From Candidatus Accumulibacter proximus (lineage in GTDB: Bacteria > Pseudomonadota > Gammaproteobacteria > Burkholderiales > Rhodocyclaceae), in NCBI GenBank assembly GCA_016709675.1, contig JADJMH010000001.1, forward strand, positions 124,001-188,000: 64,000 nt of DNA, written 5' to 3'. Within the stretch, counting starts at the first letter, position 1, and every line of letters begins with the position of its first letter. Position numbers and translations under genes: made by a program. Below, piece by piece: positions 5,962-14,977 of this stretch. The notes below the pieces were generated by a model. It did not search any database, was not told the DNA's origin, and was given only the letters and a program-made list of their open reading frames with translations.

Positions 5962-7503
5962 GTAACTGTTCGCGGCGTGCTCGCCGGGCACGAAGATCGG
6001 CAGTAGCAGCTTGCCGCCGACCGCCCGGGCGGCTTCTTCGGCCTTGCTGCGGCCCGGGTTCACGCCCTGGGTGGTTTCCAGGTGCTTGTCGTCTTCGCCG
6101 GCGATCACGATCGGTTTGTCCGGGTACTTCTCGTGCAGTGCCTTGGCGACGGGCACCAGCTTCCCCGAGTCGAAGGCGGCGACCATCGCAAAGCCCAGCG
6201 TCTGCGACAGGCTGCCGGCGGTGGCGTAGCTTTCGCCGATGACCAGGACGGGTGCCTTGGCCAGTGCGTCGAGACCGCCGACGACATGGAAGCAGACTTC
6301 CTTGCGGCTGTCCTTGGCGAAGCGCTTCGTGCCGTCCTCCCGAATGTACTGCATCGTCCATTGCTTGTCGTCGACCTCGGTGGCCGGGATGTAGGTTTTC
6401 TGGACTTCGCGCTCGGTGAAGACGCCGGGCTGTGGTTCGATGCCCTCGGGTTTCATGTACGCGGTCGGCTCGATGACCGGCAGCAGCTTCGTCATCTGCC
6501 GGGCGACACGCTGCGCAGTCTGCTCGTGCAGCCGCTCTTGTTCGGCGGTTCTGGCTTGCAGTTTCTCGGCCGCCTCGGCGAGCATCCGGGCTTTCTGCTC
6601 GGGTTCGAACGTGTAGCCCTTCGACTTCCACTTCAGGTCGATGCCGGTCTTGTTGTTCTTGATGTAACCAGCCCGGTGGCCGTCCCGATGGCCGACATAG
6701 AAGCCCGACCCGGCTTTCTCGCTGTGTTTCTCGCCCTCGACGCTGATGCGGTGGTTCTGGCCGTCCATGATCGGGTGTTCGCCGCTCACGACGCAGCCGA
6801 TCGAGCGCAGTGCCTCGGCGAACTCGTCCCTCGGCGTCATCGCCGGGCCTTGCTGAGCGGGAACCTTGTCGGGCTTCCAGTGCTTGAGCGTCGCCATATC
6901 GGCTTTCGGCCCGGCGTACCAGGACTTTGCGGCCTTGTCCCAGACGGCGCCGGCCGCCTTGGCGGCGACGCGTTCGCCGTAGGGAACGGCGAGATACTGG
7001 CGCGGCGGGGTGGCTGGCGACTGCTTAGGCAGGGCCTGAGGAACGGTCGTCGGTGTCCATCGGGCGAAGGGGGCTGGATCCACACCGGCCGGGACATACC
7101 AGGACTGTTCCTGACGATCCCAGCGCGCACCCAGCGCTTTCGCCTCGTCCTTCTGCGGGTAGGGAACGTCGATCCAGATCTTGCTGAACTGGCTGGCCTG
7201 GTCTACCTGACCGGCCTGGGTAGTCTGCTGCTCGCGTTCGTGTTCCGCGATCTGCCGTTGCAGGTCCTTGTCATTGAGGAGCGCGGCGACGTCGGCTGAC
7301 TTGCGCGCTTCTCGGGCTGCGGCAATGTCCTCGTCGGTGCTTTTAGGGTCGCGGCGCACCCGTTCTTCCTCGATTCTCGCCAGCCGGGCCGCTTGCTCGT
7401 GCGGGTTGATCGGGTCGAGGCGGGGATCGGCAACTGCCGCTTCGCCATCGGTCGAGTTGAGCGCCGCGCTCGCGAGCACGGGGGTCTGCGTGAAGCTCTT
7501 CAT
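5962..7503 (-). pseudogene. Plasmid/ICE primase-like protein with two DUF5710 domains and a Toprim-like region, C-terminally truncated
   Basis: From ATG 7503 the protein has a charged N-terminal segment, then two DUF5710 repeats (IWIDVPYPQKDEAKALGARW at about residue 108; AVPYGERVAAKAAGAVWDKA at about 170). A domain with GHRDGHRAGYIKNNKTGIDL follows. The C-terminal Toprim-like part contains VLVIGESYATAGSLSQTLGF and PIVIAGEDDKH. Such proteins belong to conjugative plasmids and integrative elements. After …FVPGEHAAN (about 5965) the frame runs on to 5578 with no family character, so the normal C-terminal tail is missing. The codons just upstream belong to an ArdC-like remnant on the same strand. 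Confidence 0.65.
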
Positions 7504-7534
7504 GGCCGCCTCCTGATTCTCTGTGTTGCCCTCG

Positions 7535-7954
7535 TTACTGGATCACGGCGCCGGACGCCAGCAAGATGGCTTCGGCGCGCTCGACGGCGTGCCAGGTCTG
7601 TTCCCTGCGTTGCATCGGCGGCAGGCCGTCGATCTGCTCGGCGTTGAAGACGGTGGCGAAGAACACCCGCGGCTGTTCCAGCCGCACTTCCGCTTTGACC
7701 GGCCGGCCCTGGGCATCGAGGACGGGCTTGCCGCTCTCGTCGGTCCGGGTCTGCTCCTCGCTGAACTTCCAGTACTGGATGGCCGTACCGTGCTCGCCCT
7801 TACGCACCGCCAGCAGCGGCGGCCTGCTTGTAGGTCAGCCAGCGTTGATCGACACGGCCCTGGCTCATCAACTGGATGGCGTTGATGCCGCGGTAGCGCT
7901 TGCCGGTGGTCGGGTTGATCGGAAGCAGGGAAGCCGCCTCGCCCGGGAAAGGAG
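7535..7954 (-). pseudogene. ArdC-like antirestriction/ssDNA-binding protein fragment, frameshifted
   Basis: The minus strand reads LLPINPTTGKRYRGINAIQL then SQGRVDQRWLTYKQAAAAG in one frame. It continues in another as VRKGEHGTAIQYWKFSEEQ … FFATVFNAEQIDGLPP … AEAILLASGAVIQ-stop. Together this is the N-terminal ssDNA-binding domain of ArdC-type proteins of conjugative elements. A one-base shift occurs near 7800. The usual C-terminal zincin metalloprotease domain is missing, since a stop follows GAVIQ. The 5' side is interrupted by the IS4-family element at 7954/7955. It is clearly non-functional. Confidence 0.65.
7945..7954. repeat. Target-site duplication, left copy (IS4 element)
   Basis: gggaaaggag directly precedes the left terminal repeat and is repeated exactly at 9335-9344 after the right one. 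A 10-bp duplication is within the range known for IS4-family elements. Confidence 0.85.
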
Positions 7955-9334
7955 CAATCCTTACAAGTTAGCATATCAGCATATTTCGCGCCAAGCCTTG
8001 TGTCGGCCGTTCTCCTGCGGCAAAATGGCGCCGTAACACATTGTTTATAAAGGAGAATTGCATGACAGCCTGAATATGCCAACATACTTAGGAGGCTCTC
8101 CAAGTATCTGTTTTCACAAGAGTTACTCCAAGTGGCTCGCCTCGACCCCAAACACTTCACCCGCTGCCGTACCCTGACCCTGCCAACGGTCCTCAGTTTT
8201 CTGCTCTCCAGCGTCCACGCCGCCGTCCAGTCGGAACTCGATCAGTTCTTCGCCAACCTGCGCAATCGCGCCGACTCGGTCCGTGAGGTCACCGCTCAAG
8301 CCTTCTACCAGGCGCGTTACAAGATCAGTGCGCTGGTGTTCGGCGAGGTCAATCAGCACCTGATGGGACTGGTGGAGGAACACTTGCCGATCCCGCGCTG
8401 GAGAGGCTTGCGGGTGGTCGCGGCGGATGGCAGCGCGGTTCGCCTGACGATGATGAAGGACAACGTCCGGTCGATCGTCACGGGCATGGCTTTCGGCCTC
8501 TACCTGCCGGGAATCGAGCTGTTTCTGAACTTCCGCCTGCATGAGCCTTTGTCCGATGAGCGTCAGATGTTCTTCGAGGCGATCGATTGTCTGCGCTCCG
8601 ACGATGTGCTCGTGATGGACCGCGGCTTTCCCTGTCGTTGGCTGGTGTCGGCGCTGACGGCACGTCGCATCCCCTTCTGCATCCGCTGCGATTTGTCGCG
8701 AGGATTCAAGGTGGTACGCGAGTTCCTGCAGTCCGGTCGAAGCGAGCAGGTCGTCGTCTTGCGCGCGCCCAATGCCCGCGATGCCAAGGACTATGAATGC
8801 CCGGCCACGCCGACCACGGTTCGCTTGGTGCGGGTAGCGACACCGAACGGACGGGTGCATGTGGTGATGACATCGCTCCTCGATCCAGTGACCTTTCCGG
8901 CCGCCGCGTTTGCCGAGCTGTACCACGGCCGCTGGCGAATCGAAGAGGCGTTCAAACGGATCAAGCACCGGCTGCAACTGGAGCATACCTCCGGATTGTC
9001 TTGGCATGCGGCGCGCCAAGATTTCGGCGCCAAGGCGGTCTTCGACAACCTCAATGCCCTGGCCGCCTATGTCGCCACCGATGCCCTCCTTGATCCCGGT
9101 TCCTCCTACAAGATCAACCGCACGTTGGAAATCGACAAGATCAAGCGACAGATCGGCCGTTGGCTCTTGGCTGCAACCGCCACCACTCGCCGCCTCAAGC
9201 CGATCCTCGAGGAAATCGCGTTGAACCTCCAGAAGTTCGTCCCTAATCGCTCCCAACCTCGAAAACCCCAGCCGAAACCGCACCTCTCTCACGCTTACAA
9301 GTAACAATGACAATAGGCTAACTTTCGAGGATTG
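7955..9334 (+). mobile_element. Complete IS4-family insertion sequence (1,380 bp)
   Basis: The ends are imperfect inverted repeats: left caatccttacaagttagc and the reverse complement of the right end caatcctcgaaagttagc share 15 of 18 bases, with further matches inward. The element is flanked by a perfect 10-bp direct repeat (gggaaaggag). It carries one DDE transposase on the plus strand and interrupts an ArdC-like relic. The exact target duplication implies a relatively recent insertion. Confidence 0.85.
8132..9304 (+). CDS. IS4-family DDE transposase
   Basis: The 390-residue transposase carries the DDE triad in recognisable context: VVAADGSAVR (first Asp, about residue 96), VLVMDRGFP (second Asp, about 162) and the IS4 signature YHGRWRIEEAFKRIK, matching Y-(2)-R-(3)-E-(6)-K, at about 272. 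It would catalyse cut-and-paste transposition of the surrounding element. The frame is open upstream to 8066 and encodes a plausible extension (LSKYLFSQELLQ) without ATG, so the GTG start at 8132 is uncertain and the real N-terminus may be longer. It stops 30 bp before the right inverted repeat. Confidence 0.85.
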   Translation: MARLDPKHFTRCRTLTLPTVLSFLLSSVHAAVQSELDQFFANLRNRADSVREVTAQAFYQARYKISALVFGEVNQHLMGLVEEHLPIPRWRGLRVVAADGSAVRLTMMKDNVRSIVTGMAFGLYLPGIELFLNFRLHEPLSDERQMFFEAIDCLRSDDVLVMDRGFPCRWLVSALTARRIPFCIRCDLSRGFKVVREFLQSGRSEQVVVLRAPNARDAKDYECPATPTTVRLVRVATPNGRVHVVMTSLLDPVTFPAAAFAELYHGRWRIEEAFKRIKHRLQLEHTSGLSWHAARQDFGAKAVFDNLNALAAYVATDALLDPGSSYKINRTLEIDKIKRQIGRWLLAATATTRRLKPILEEIALNLQKFVPNRSQPRKPQPKPHLSHAYK

Positions 9335-9344
9335 GGGAAAGGAG
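9335..9344. repeat. Target-site duplication, right copy (IS4 element)
   Basis: This is an exact copy of gggaaaggag at 7945-7954. It marks the outer right boundary of the IS4-family insertion. Confidence 0.85.
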
Positions 9345-9411
9345 GGGCTGTCCGACGGCCGCAACAGCAGGGCAGAGCGCCGCCACGTCGGGAAGGAGTA
9401 GAATTCGGCTC

Positions 9412-9735
9412 GTGACTACCCTGCTCGTCCTGACCAATCTGCCCGATCAAGCGGCTGCCGAAGCGCTGGCGGGGGAACTCGTCGAGACACGGCTGGCGGC
9501 CTGCGTCAATATCCTGGCGCCGTGCCGGTCGGTCTACCGCTGGCAAGGGGTGACCGAGACAGCCGACGAGGTGCCCTTGCTGATCAAGACGAGCCTCGAG
9601 CGATACGCGGTACTTGAAGCGGCGATCCGCCAGCACCACCCTTACGAGCTGCCGGAAATCATCGCGCTGCCGATCGTGCACGGACTGCCGGCGTATCTCG
9701 ACTGGGTGGCCGCCGAAACGCGCCCCTCCGACTGA
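9412..9735 (+). CDS. cutA: Divalent-cation tolerance protein CutA
   Basis: The 107-residue protein has the CutA1 fold signature: VLTNLPDQAAAEALAGELVE at the N-terminus, RLAACVNILAPCRSVYRWQG in the middle, and HPYELPEIIALPI near the end. CutA is a small trimeric ferredoxin-like protein linked to copper and divalent-metal tolerance; its biochemical role is still debated. The start is GTG 9412, with aaggag upstream at somewhat long spacing. dsbD begins 20 bp after its stop. A cutA-dsbD pair is a common proteobacterial arrangement. This is the first core gene after the accessory island. Confidence 0.9.
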   Translation: MTTLLVLTNLPDQAAAEALAGELVETRLAACVNILAPCRSVYRWQGVTETADEVPLLIKTSLERYAVLEAAIRQHHPYELPEIIALPIVHGLPAYLDWVAAETRPSD

Positions 9736-9754
9736 CATCTGCAAGACTCCTGCC

Positions 9755-11533
9755 ATGACCCGCTGGCTGTTCCCGCTTCTTTTCCTGTTTAGCGCCCTGC
9801 TGCACGCCGACGAGTTCCTCGACCCGGCCGTCGCCTTCAAGCCAAGCGTCCGCGCCCTCGACGGGCAAACGATCGAAGTGCGCTTCGCGATCGCCCCCGG
9901 CTACTATCTCTACCGCGACAAGTTCCGGTTCGCCGCCGATCCGGCGACGGTCCAGCTCGGCACCGCGATTCTGCCGCCGGGCAAGGAGAAACACGACGAG
10001 ACCTTTGGCAAGGTCGAGGTTTATTACCAGGAGGCGGTCATCCGCCTGCCGGTCGAGCGCAACAGTTCGGGGCCGCTGCCGGTGACCCTCAAGGTGACTT
10101 CGCAGGGCTGCGCCGACGCTGGCATCTGCTATCCACCCCAACAGCAGAAGCTCAGCCTGGAGCTGCCGGATCCGGCGACGGCACCGCTCGCCACACCAGC
10201 GGGCAATGTCCCGGTGGCCGATGAATCGGGAAGGATTGCGCAGCTGTTCCGGCACGCCGGCTTCTGGCTGCTGGTCGGCAGCTTCTTCGGCTTCGGGCTG
10301 CTGCTCTCGCTGACGCCCTGTGTCTTCCCGATGATTCCGATTCTGTCGAGCATCATCGTCGGCTCCGGGCGAGACGGTCACGGCGTATCGCACACCCGCG
10401 GCTTCTCGCTCTCGCTGGCCTACGTGTTTGGCATGGCGATCACCTACGCCGCCGCCGGCATCGCTGCCGGGCTGACCGGCACGCTGCTCGCAGCAGCGCT
10501 GCAAAACCCCTGGGTGCTGGGCAGCTTTGCCGCCGTTTTCGTACTGCTGTCGCTGTCGATGTTCGGTTTCTACGAGCTCCAGCTGCCCGTCTTCCTGCAA
10601 AGCAAGGTCTCGGAAGAGGCCAGCCACCTCCACGGTGGTTCGTTGCCCGGGGTGGCGGCGATGGGCGCGCTGTCGGCAATCATCGTCGGCCCCTGCGTTG
10701 CCGCACCGCTGGCTGGCGCCCTGCTCTATATCGGTCAGACCGGCGATGCCGCACTCGGCGGCGCGGCGCTGTTCGCCATGGGGCTCGGCATGGGGGCGCC
10801 CTTGCTGGCGGTTGGCGTCTCCGCCGGTACGCTGCTGCCGAAGTCTGGCGCGTGGATGGAGGCGGTCAAGAAAGCCTTTGGCGTCATCCTGCTGGCAACC
10901 GCCGTCTGGCTCGTTTCGCCGGTAATTCCGGTGGTCGTGCAAATGCTGTCCTGGGCGCTGCTGCTGATCGTGCCGGCGATCTATCTGCACGCGCTCGATC
11001 CTCTGCCACCACACGCCAGAGGCTGGCAGCGTTTCTGGAAGGCAATCGGCATCGTCATGCTGCTGCTCGGTGCGGCGATTTTGCTCGGCACGCTGGCCGG
11101 CTCGCGCGACCCGCTGCAGCCGCTGTCGGTGCTGCGCAGCAGTGCTGCGAGCGGCGAAGCCAGACGACTGCCGTTCACCCGTGTGCGCTCGCTGGCCGAG
11201 CTCGAAAGCCGGATCGCCGCGGCCGGGCAGCCGGTGCTGCTCGACTTTTATGCTGACTGGTGCGTCTCGTGCAAGGAGATGGAGCGCTTCACTTTTGCCG
11301 ACCCACGGGTGCAGGCGAGACTGGCCGGCTGGACGCTGCTGCAGGCCGACGTAACTGCCAACTCGGACGCCGACAAGGCGCTGCTGCAGCGTTTCAAACT
11401 CTACGGCCCGCCGGGAATCCTCTTTTTCGACCGCACCGGCAGGGAGGTCGAAGGCATCCGCGTGGTCGGCTTTCAGGACGCCGAAGCGTTTCTCGGGCTG
11501 TTGTCGCGGCTGAGCCAGCGGCTCTCATTGTAG
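9755..11533 (+). CDS. dsbD: Thiol:disulfide interchange protein DsbD
   Basis: From ATG 9755 the product has 592 residues in the classical three-part DsbD layout. A signal peptide (RWLFPLLFLFSALLHA) precedes a periplasmic N-terminal domain with paired cysteines (QGCADAGICYPP). A membrane domain of about eight helices holds the two redox cysteines (LTPCVFPMIP and GPCVAAPLAGA). The C-terminal thioredoxin-like domain has FYADWCVSCKEME. It passes electrons from cytoplasmic thioredoxin to periplasmic DsbC/DsbG or cytochrome-maturation proteins. The open frame extends upstream to 9614 inside cutA, but the signal peptide fixes the start. It converges with the next gene with a 9-bp overlap. Confidence 0.93.
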   Translation: MTRWLFPLLFLFSALLHADEFLDPAVAFKPSVRALDGQTIEVRFAIAPGYYLYRDKFRFAADPATVQLGTAILPPGKEKHDETFGKVEVYYQEAVIRLPVERNSSGPLPVTLKVTSQGCADAGICYPPQQQKLSLELPDPATAPLATPAGNVPVADESGRIAQLFRHAGFWLLVGSFFGFGLLLSLTPCVFPMIPILSSIIVGSGRDGHGVSHTRGFSLSLAYVFGMAITYAAAGIAAGLTGTLLAAALQNPWVLGSFAAVFVLLSLSMFGFYELQLPVFLQSKVSEEASHLHGGSLPGVAAMGALSAIIVGPCVAAPLAGALLYIGQTGDAALGGAALFAMGLGMGAPLLAVGVSAGTLLPKSGAWMEAVKKAFGVILLATAVWLVSPVIPVVVQMLSWALLLIVPAIYLHALDPLPPHARGWQRFWKAIGIVMLLLGAAILLGTLAGSRDPLQPLSVLRSSAASGEARRLPFTRVRSLAELESRIAAAGQPVLLDFYADWCVSCKEMERFTFADPRVQARLAGWTLLQADVTANSDADKALLQRFKLYGPPGILFFDRTGREVEGIRVVGFQDAEAFLGLLSRLSQRLSL

Positions 11534-12856
11534 TGCTCCGACCGACAGCGGCTTGCCCGCGACGAGCGGACGGGTTCCCGCTGGCAAACGGAATTCGGCA
11601 TTGGGCGCCAGACTTTGCTCACCGACAAAGCCGGGGGGCCTGGCCTTGCCCCGTAGCGGCGAGTTCTGCGGCAAGGCGAAGACCAGCCCATCGGCATCGA
11701 GCAGCATGGCCCGGTCGATGCTCTGGTTGCCATCATGGCGACCAGGCGCCTGCGGCATGAAGGCGCCACGTCCGACGAGCAGGTTGTTGATGGCCCAGAC
11801 CTCGCTCCCCGCTGGCAGCCGGTCGGACCAGACGCGCAGGAAGCGGCCGTCGACGGTGTCGTCGATCAGGGTGTTGTGCGCCAGGTACAGCGCGTTGACC
11901 GGCCAGTGCCGTCCCTCGGCGCCATAGGAAACGAGATCCCGGTTGTCGGTCGTCGCACTCTGACCGATGACGTTGCCGATCACCCAGGCAAGACCGCCAT
12001 TGGGGAACTCCAGTTCGTACGAGGACCGGCCGCCCACACCGTCGACGAGCAGGTTGTAGAGGATCGAACTTTCGCGCGCGCGGGACTTGATCAGGTGCCC
12101 CCGAAAGCCCTGCTGCAGGCGGCTTCCACGGACGCTGAGGCGGGCGATGGTGCCGGCGTAGAGCAGGTGATGCAGGTCGCCGGCGTGCCTGGGTGCCTGG
12201 CCAAACTCGCTGTCTTCGACCTCGAGCACGGAGTCGGCGACATTGCCGGTCAGGATACCCATTTCGTTGTCGAAGAAAGCGCAGCGAACGATCCTCAGAT
12301 GGCCGCGTTCGAAGCGGATCCCGGCGCCGTTGCCGTCCGGAACACGCGCTCCGCGGAATTCGATGTTCTCGATCAGCATATCGGCGTTGCGTACCACCCA
12401 CAGCGCCTTGCCCTCGGCATGGTCACCGTCGGCCACTAAGACCGGTCGCTGGCCGCGGCCCCTGACCATCAGTCTGCTTTGCAGCCAGACCACGGCCTGT
12501 TGCCGGTACTCGCCCGGCAGAATCTCGATGGTATCGCCGTCACGCGCCAGGCGAGCGGCTTCCGTGATGCTTCGAATCCGCTCCTGCGGACCGACGACGA
12601 GGGTCCTGCCGTTCGCCATCGCGTTCGGCCGTTTCTTCTCCAGAGCCCGACCGGGGCCGGCAACCTGGTCGGCAGTTGGCGTCGCAGCGGCGTGGCTGGC
12701 TGCAGGCGTCCTGACCACCTCCAGCTGTCCATGCTCGTTGCGACGAATGGTGCCCAGCTCGGCGGGTGCCGGCGGCAGCGCGTCGGCCTGTGCCAGCCCG
12801 GCGCAGGCCAGGAAGGTCACCACCAGCCCGGCGGTGAAGAGTCTTGGGTCGCGCAT
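11525..12856 (-). CDS. Secreted right-handed beta-helix (pectin-lyase-like) protein
   Basis: The 443-residue protein begins with a signal peptide (LFTAGLVVTFLACAGLAQAD), a low-complexity linker and a poly-repeat region typical of parallel beta-helices. The coils include TIEILPGEYRQQAVVW, MLIENIEFRGARV, LRIVRCAFFDNEMGILTG and SVLEVEDSEFG, followed by repeats with VIGNVIGQS, YLAHNTLID and WAINNLLVG. The last coils end near residue 380 before a capping tail. Substrate is unknown; such folds include polysaccharide lyases, epimerases and structural surface proteins, and no catalytic signature was recognised. It stands alone, convergent with dsbD and downstream of kup in the same direction. Confidence 0.75.
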   Translation of the reverse strand: MRDPRLFTAGLVVTFLACAGLAQADALPPAPAELGTIRRNEHGQLEVVRTPAASHAAATPTADQVAGPGRALEKKRPNAMANGRTLVVGPQERIRSITEAARLARDGDTIEILPGEYRQQAVVWLQSRLMVRGRGQRPVLVADGDHAEGKALWVVRNADMLIENIEFRGARVPDGNGAGIRFERGHLRIVRCAFFDNEMGILTGNVADSVLEVEDSEFGQAPRHAGDLHHLLYAGTIARLSVRGSRLQQGFRGHLIKSRARESSILYNLLVDGVGGRSSYELEFPNGGLAWVIGNVIGQSATTDNRDLVSYGAEGRHWPVNALYLAHNTLIDDTVDGRFLRVWSDRLPAGSEVWAINNLLVGRGAFMPQAPGRHDGNQSIDRAMLLDADGLVFALPQNSPLRGKARPPGFVGEQSLAPNAEFRLPAGTRPLVAGKPLSVGALQ

Positions 12857-12948
12857 CTCATTCCCTGTGGCAGTTGCCGCTGGCAGCCATGGCTCGGCAA
12901 GGCTGCCAAGGTCTGCCTGAAAGCGCGCAAAGGCGAGCGAAGCGACAA

Positions 12949-14853
12949 CTACGACAGCTCGACCTGCGCGCCAAGCTCGACGACCCGGTTGGGCGGTATC
13001 TTGAAGAAGGCAGTGGCGGTATCGGCGTTGCGGAACATCCAGCTGAACAGGATCTGCCGCCAGTACGCCATGCGCGCACGCCCGGAGATCGGCATCGTGA
13101 CGACAGTTTCACGGCCGAGGAAGAACGAGGTCTCCATCATGTCGAAGCGCAGTCCGAGATCGGCACACTGGTCCATCACCTGCGGCACGTTGGGGTCGTC
13201 CTTGAAACCGTAGCGAACAAACACCCGATGAAATCCCGCCGGCAGCGCCTCGACGCGCAAGCGCTCGTCATCGGGGACATGCGGCACGTCCTCGGCAACC
13301 ACATTGAGCAACACGACCCGCTCGTGCAACACCTTGTTGTGGTACAGGTTGTGGAGCAGCGCACGCGGCACACCCTGCGGCTCGGCGGTCATGAAAATGC
13401 CGGTGCCATCGACCCGGTGCGGCCCGCCTGCCTCGAGACCGGCAATGAAGGCGTCGAGCGGTACCGAATCCTTCTGCAGCCGTTCGTAGAGCAGCTTGCG
13501 ACCCAGTCGCCAGGTCGAGAGCAGCGTAAAGACCACCAAGCCCAGCGCCAGCGGGAACCAGCCGCCATCGAGGATCTTGATCACATTGGCCGAGAAAAAG
13601 GCGAAGTCGACGACGACGAAAAATACCAGAAAGAGAGCCGCGTGCGTCCAGCTCCACTTCCACAGCGCACGGACGACAACGAAGGCGAGGATGGTGTCGA
13701 TCATCATCGTCAAGGTGACGGCGATGCCGTAGGCCGAAGCCAGGTTCGACGACGAGCGGAAACCGAGGACGACGATGATCACCGTCAACAGCAGCAGCCA
13801 GTTGATGTTCGGAACGTAAATCTGTCCCTTTTCCCGCTCCGAGGTGAAGTTGACCCGGATGCGTGGACAGTAGCCGAGTTGCATGGCCTGGCTGGTGAGC
13901 GAAAAGGCGCCGGAAATCACCGCCTGCGAGGCGATCACGGTGGCGATGGTGGCCAGGATGACCAGCGGGATCAGCAGGATCTCGCTCGGCACGAGCAGGA
14001 AGAAGGGGCTCTCGATCGCCTTAGGATCGTTGAGGATCAGCGCGCCCTGGCCAAGGTAGTTGAGATAGAGCAGCGGAAAGACGAAGGCGAACCAGGCCCA
14101 CTTGATCGCCCGCCGGCCGAAATGCCCCATGTCGGCGTAAAGCGCTTCGCCGCCGGTGATTGCCAGCACCACCGACCCCAGCGCGAGAAAGGCCATCCCC
14201 TTGTGTTCAAAACCGAACGACAGCGCGTACCAGGGATTGATGGCGGCGAGCACCGACGGATACTGGATCACGTTCCACAGGCCGAGCGCGCCCAGGGTGG
14301 CAAACCAGAACATCATCAGCGGCCCGAACAGCGCCCCCACGGTTGCCGTGCCGTGCCGCTGAAAAGCAAAAAGCGCAACCAGAATGGCGACGGTGATCGG
14401 GAGAACGTAGGGCTTGAGCAGCGGCGTCGCCACTTCGAGGCCCTCGATCGCTGACAGGACCGACATCGCCGGCGTGATCACGGCGTCGCCGTAAAACAGG
14501 GCAGCGCCGAAAATGCCGAGGGCCGACATCATCCAGAGAATTCTCGGCGAGGCATTCGCTGTACGCAGCGCCAGGGCGGTCAGGGCCATGATGCCTCCCT
14601 CGCCCTTGTTGTCGGCGCGGGTGATGAACACGACATACTTAAGCGACACCGTGATCGTCAAGGCCCAGAACACCAGCGAGAGGATCCCCAAAACGTTGTC
14701 CGGGGTAACTGCCAGGGGATGGTGACCGCCGAAGACTTCCTTGACGGTGTAGAGTGGACTGGTGCCGATGTCGCCAAAGACCACCCCCATTGCCGCCAGT
14801 GCGGTCGCCGCGAGCCCCGACTTCTCGCCGTGCGGCGCATTCTCTGCTGTCAT
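12949..14853 (-). CDS. kup: Low-affinity potassium transporter Kup (copy 1)
   Basis: The 634-residue protein has the hallmark KUP start (GVVFGDIGTSPLYTVKEVFGG) and about twelve membrane segments in the first 430 residues, including ALFYGDAVITPAMSVLSA and GGEALYADMGHFGR. The C-terminal soluble domain ends in TSFFLGRETVV … FKIPPNRVVELG. It mediates proton-coupled K+ uptake at the inner membrane. ATG 14853 is preceded by gggaggaaaa, which decides this start over an upstream ATG at 14910. A very similar paralogue lies directly upstream on the same strand (14978-16879), so the pair is a tandem duplication. Confidence 0.93.
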   Translation of the reverse strand: MTAENAPHGEKSGLAATALAAMGVVFGDIGTSPLYTVKEVFGGHHPLAVTPDNVLGILSLVFWALTITVSLKYVVFITRADNKGEGGIMALTALALRTANASPRILWMMSALGIFGAALFYGDAVITPAMSVLSAIEGLEVATPLLKPYVLPITVAILVALFAFQRHGTATVGALFGPLMMFWFATLGALGLWNVIQYPSVLAAINPWYALSFGFEHKGMAFLALGSVVLAITGGEALYADMGHFGRRAIKWAWFAFVFPLLYLNYLGQGALILNDPKAIESPFFLLVPSEILLIPLVILATIATVIASQAVISGAFSLTSQAMQLGYCPRIRVNFTSEREKGQIYVPNINWLLLLTVIIVVLGFRSSSNLASAYGIAVTLTMMIDTILAFVVVRALWKWSWTHAALFLVFFVVVDFAFFSANVIKILDGGWFPLALGLVVFTLLSTWRLGRKLLYERLQKDSVPLDAFIAGLEAGGPHRVDGTGIFMTAEPQGVPRALLHNLYHNKVLHERVVLLNVVAEDVPHVPDDERLRVEALPAGFHRVFVRYGFKDDPNVPQVMDQCADLGLRFDMMETSFFLGRETVVTMPISGRARMAYWRQILFSWMFRNADTATAFFKIPPNRVVELGAQVELS

Positions 14854-14977
14854 TTTTCCTCCCGGAATTGCACTCGATCGATGTCGCGAGCTATTTTTGT
14901 CTTGTTCCATGAGCAGGTCGCGCCATCAGGTATTTTCTCACAGAAGCGCACGCCGCACGTGAGCACGCACGGAAAGA

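Noticed and set aside
8123..9364. 413-residue minus-strand open frame opposite the IS4 transposase
   Set aside because: It is fully antisense to a transposase with an intact DDE signature and its composition is that of a GC-rich shadow frame.
12844..14454. 536-residue plus-strand frame opposite kup copy 1
   Set aside because: It is rich in Gln/Arg/Asp/His with no motif and lies opposite a well-defined transporter.
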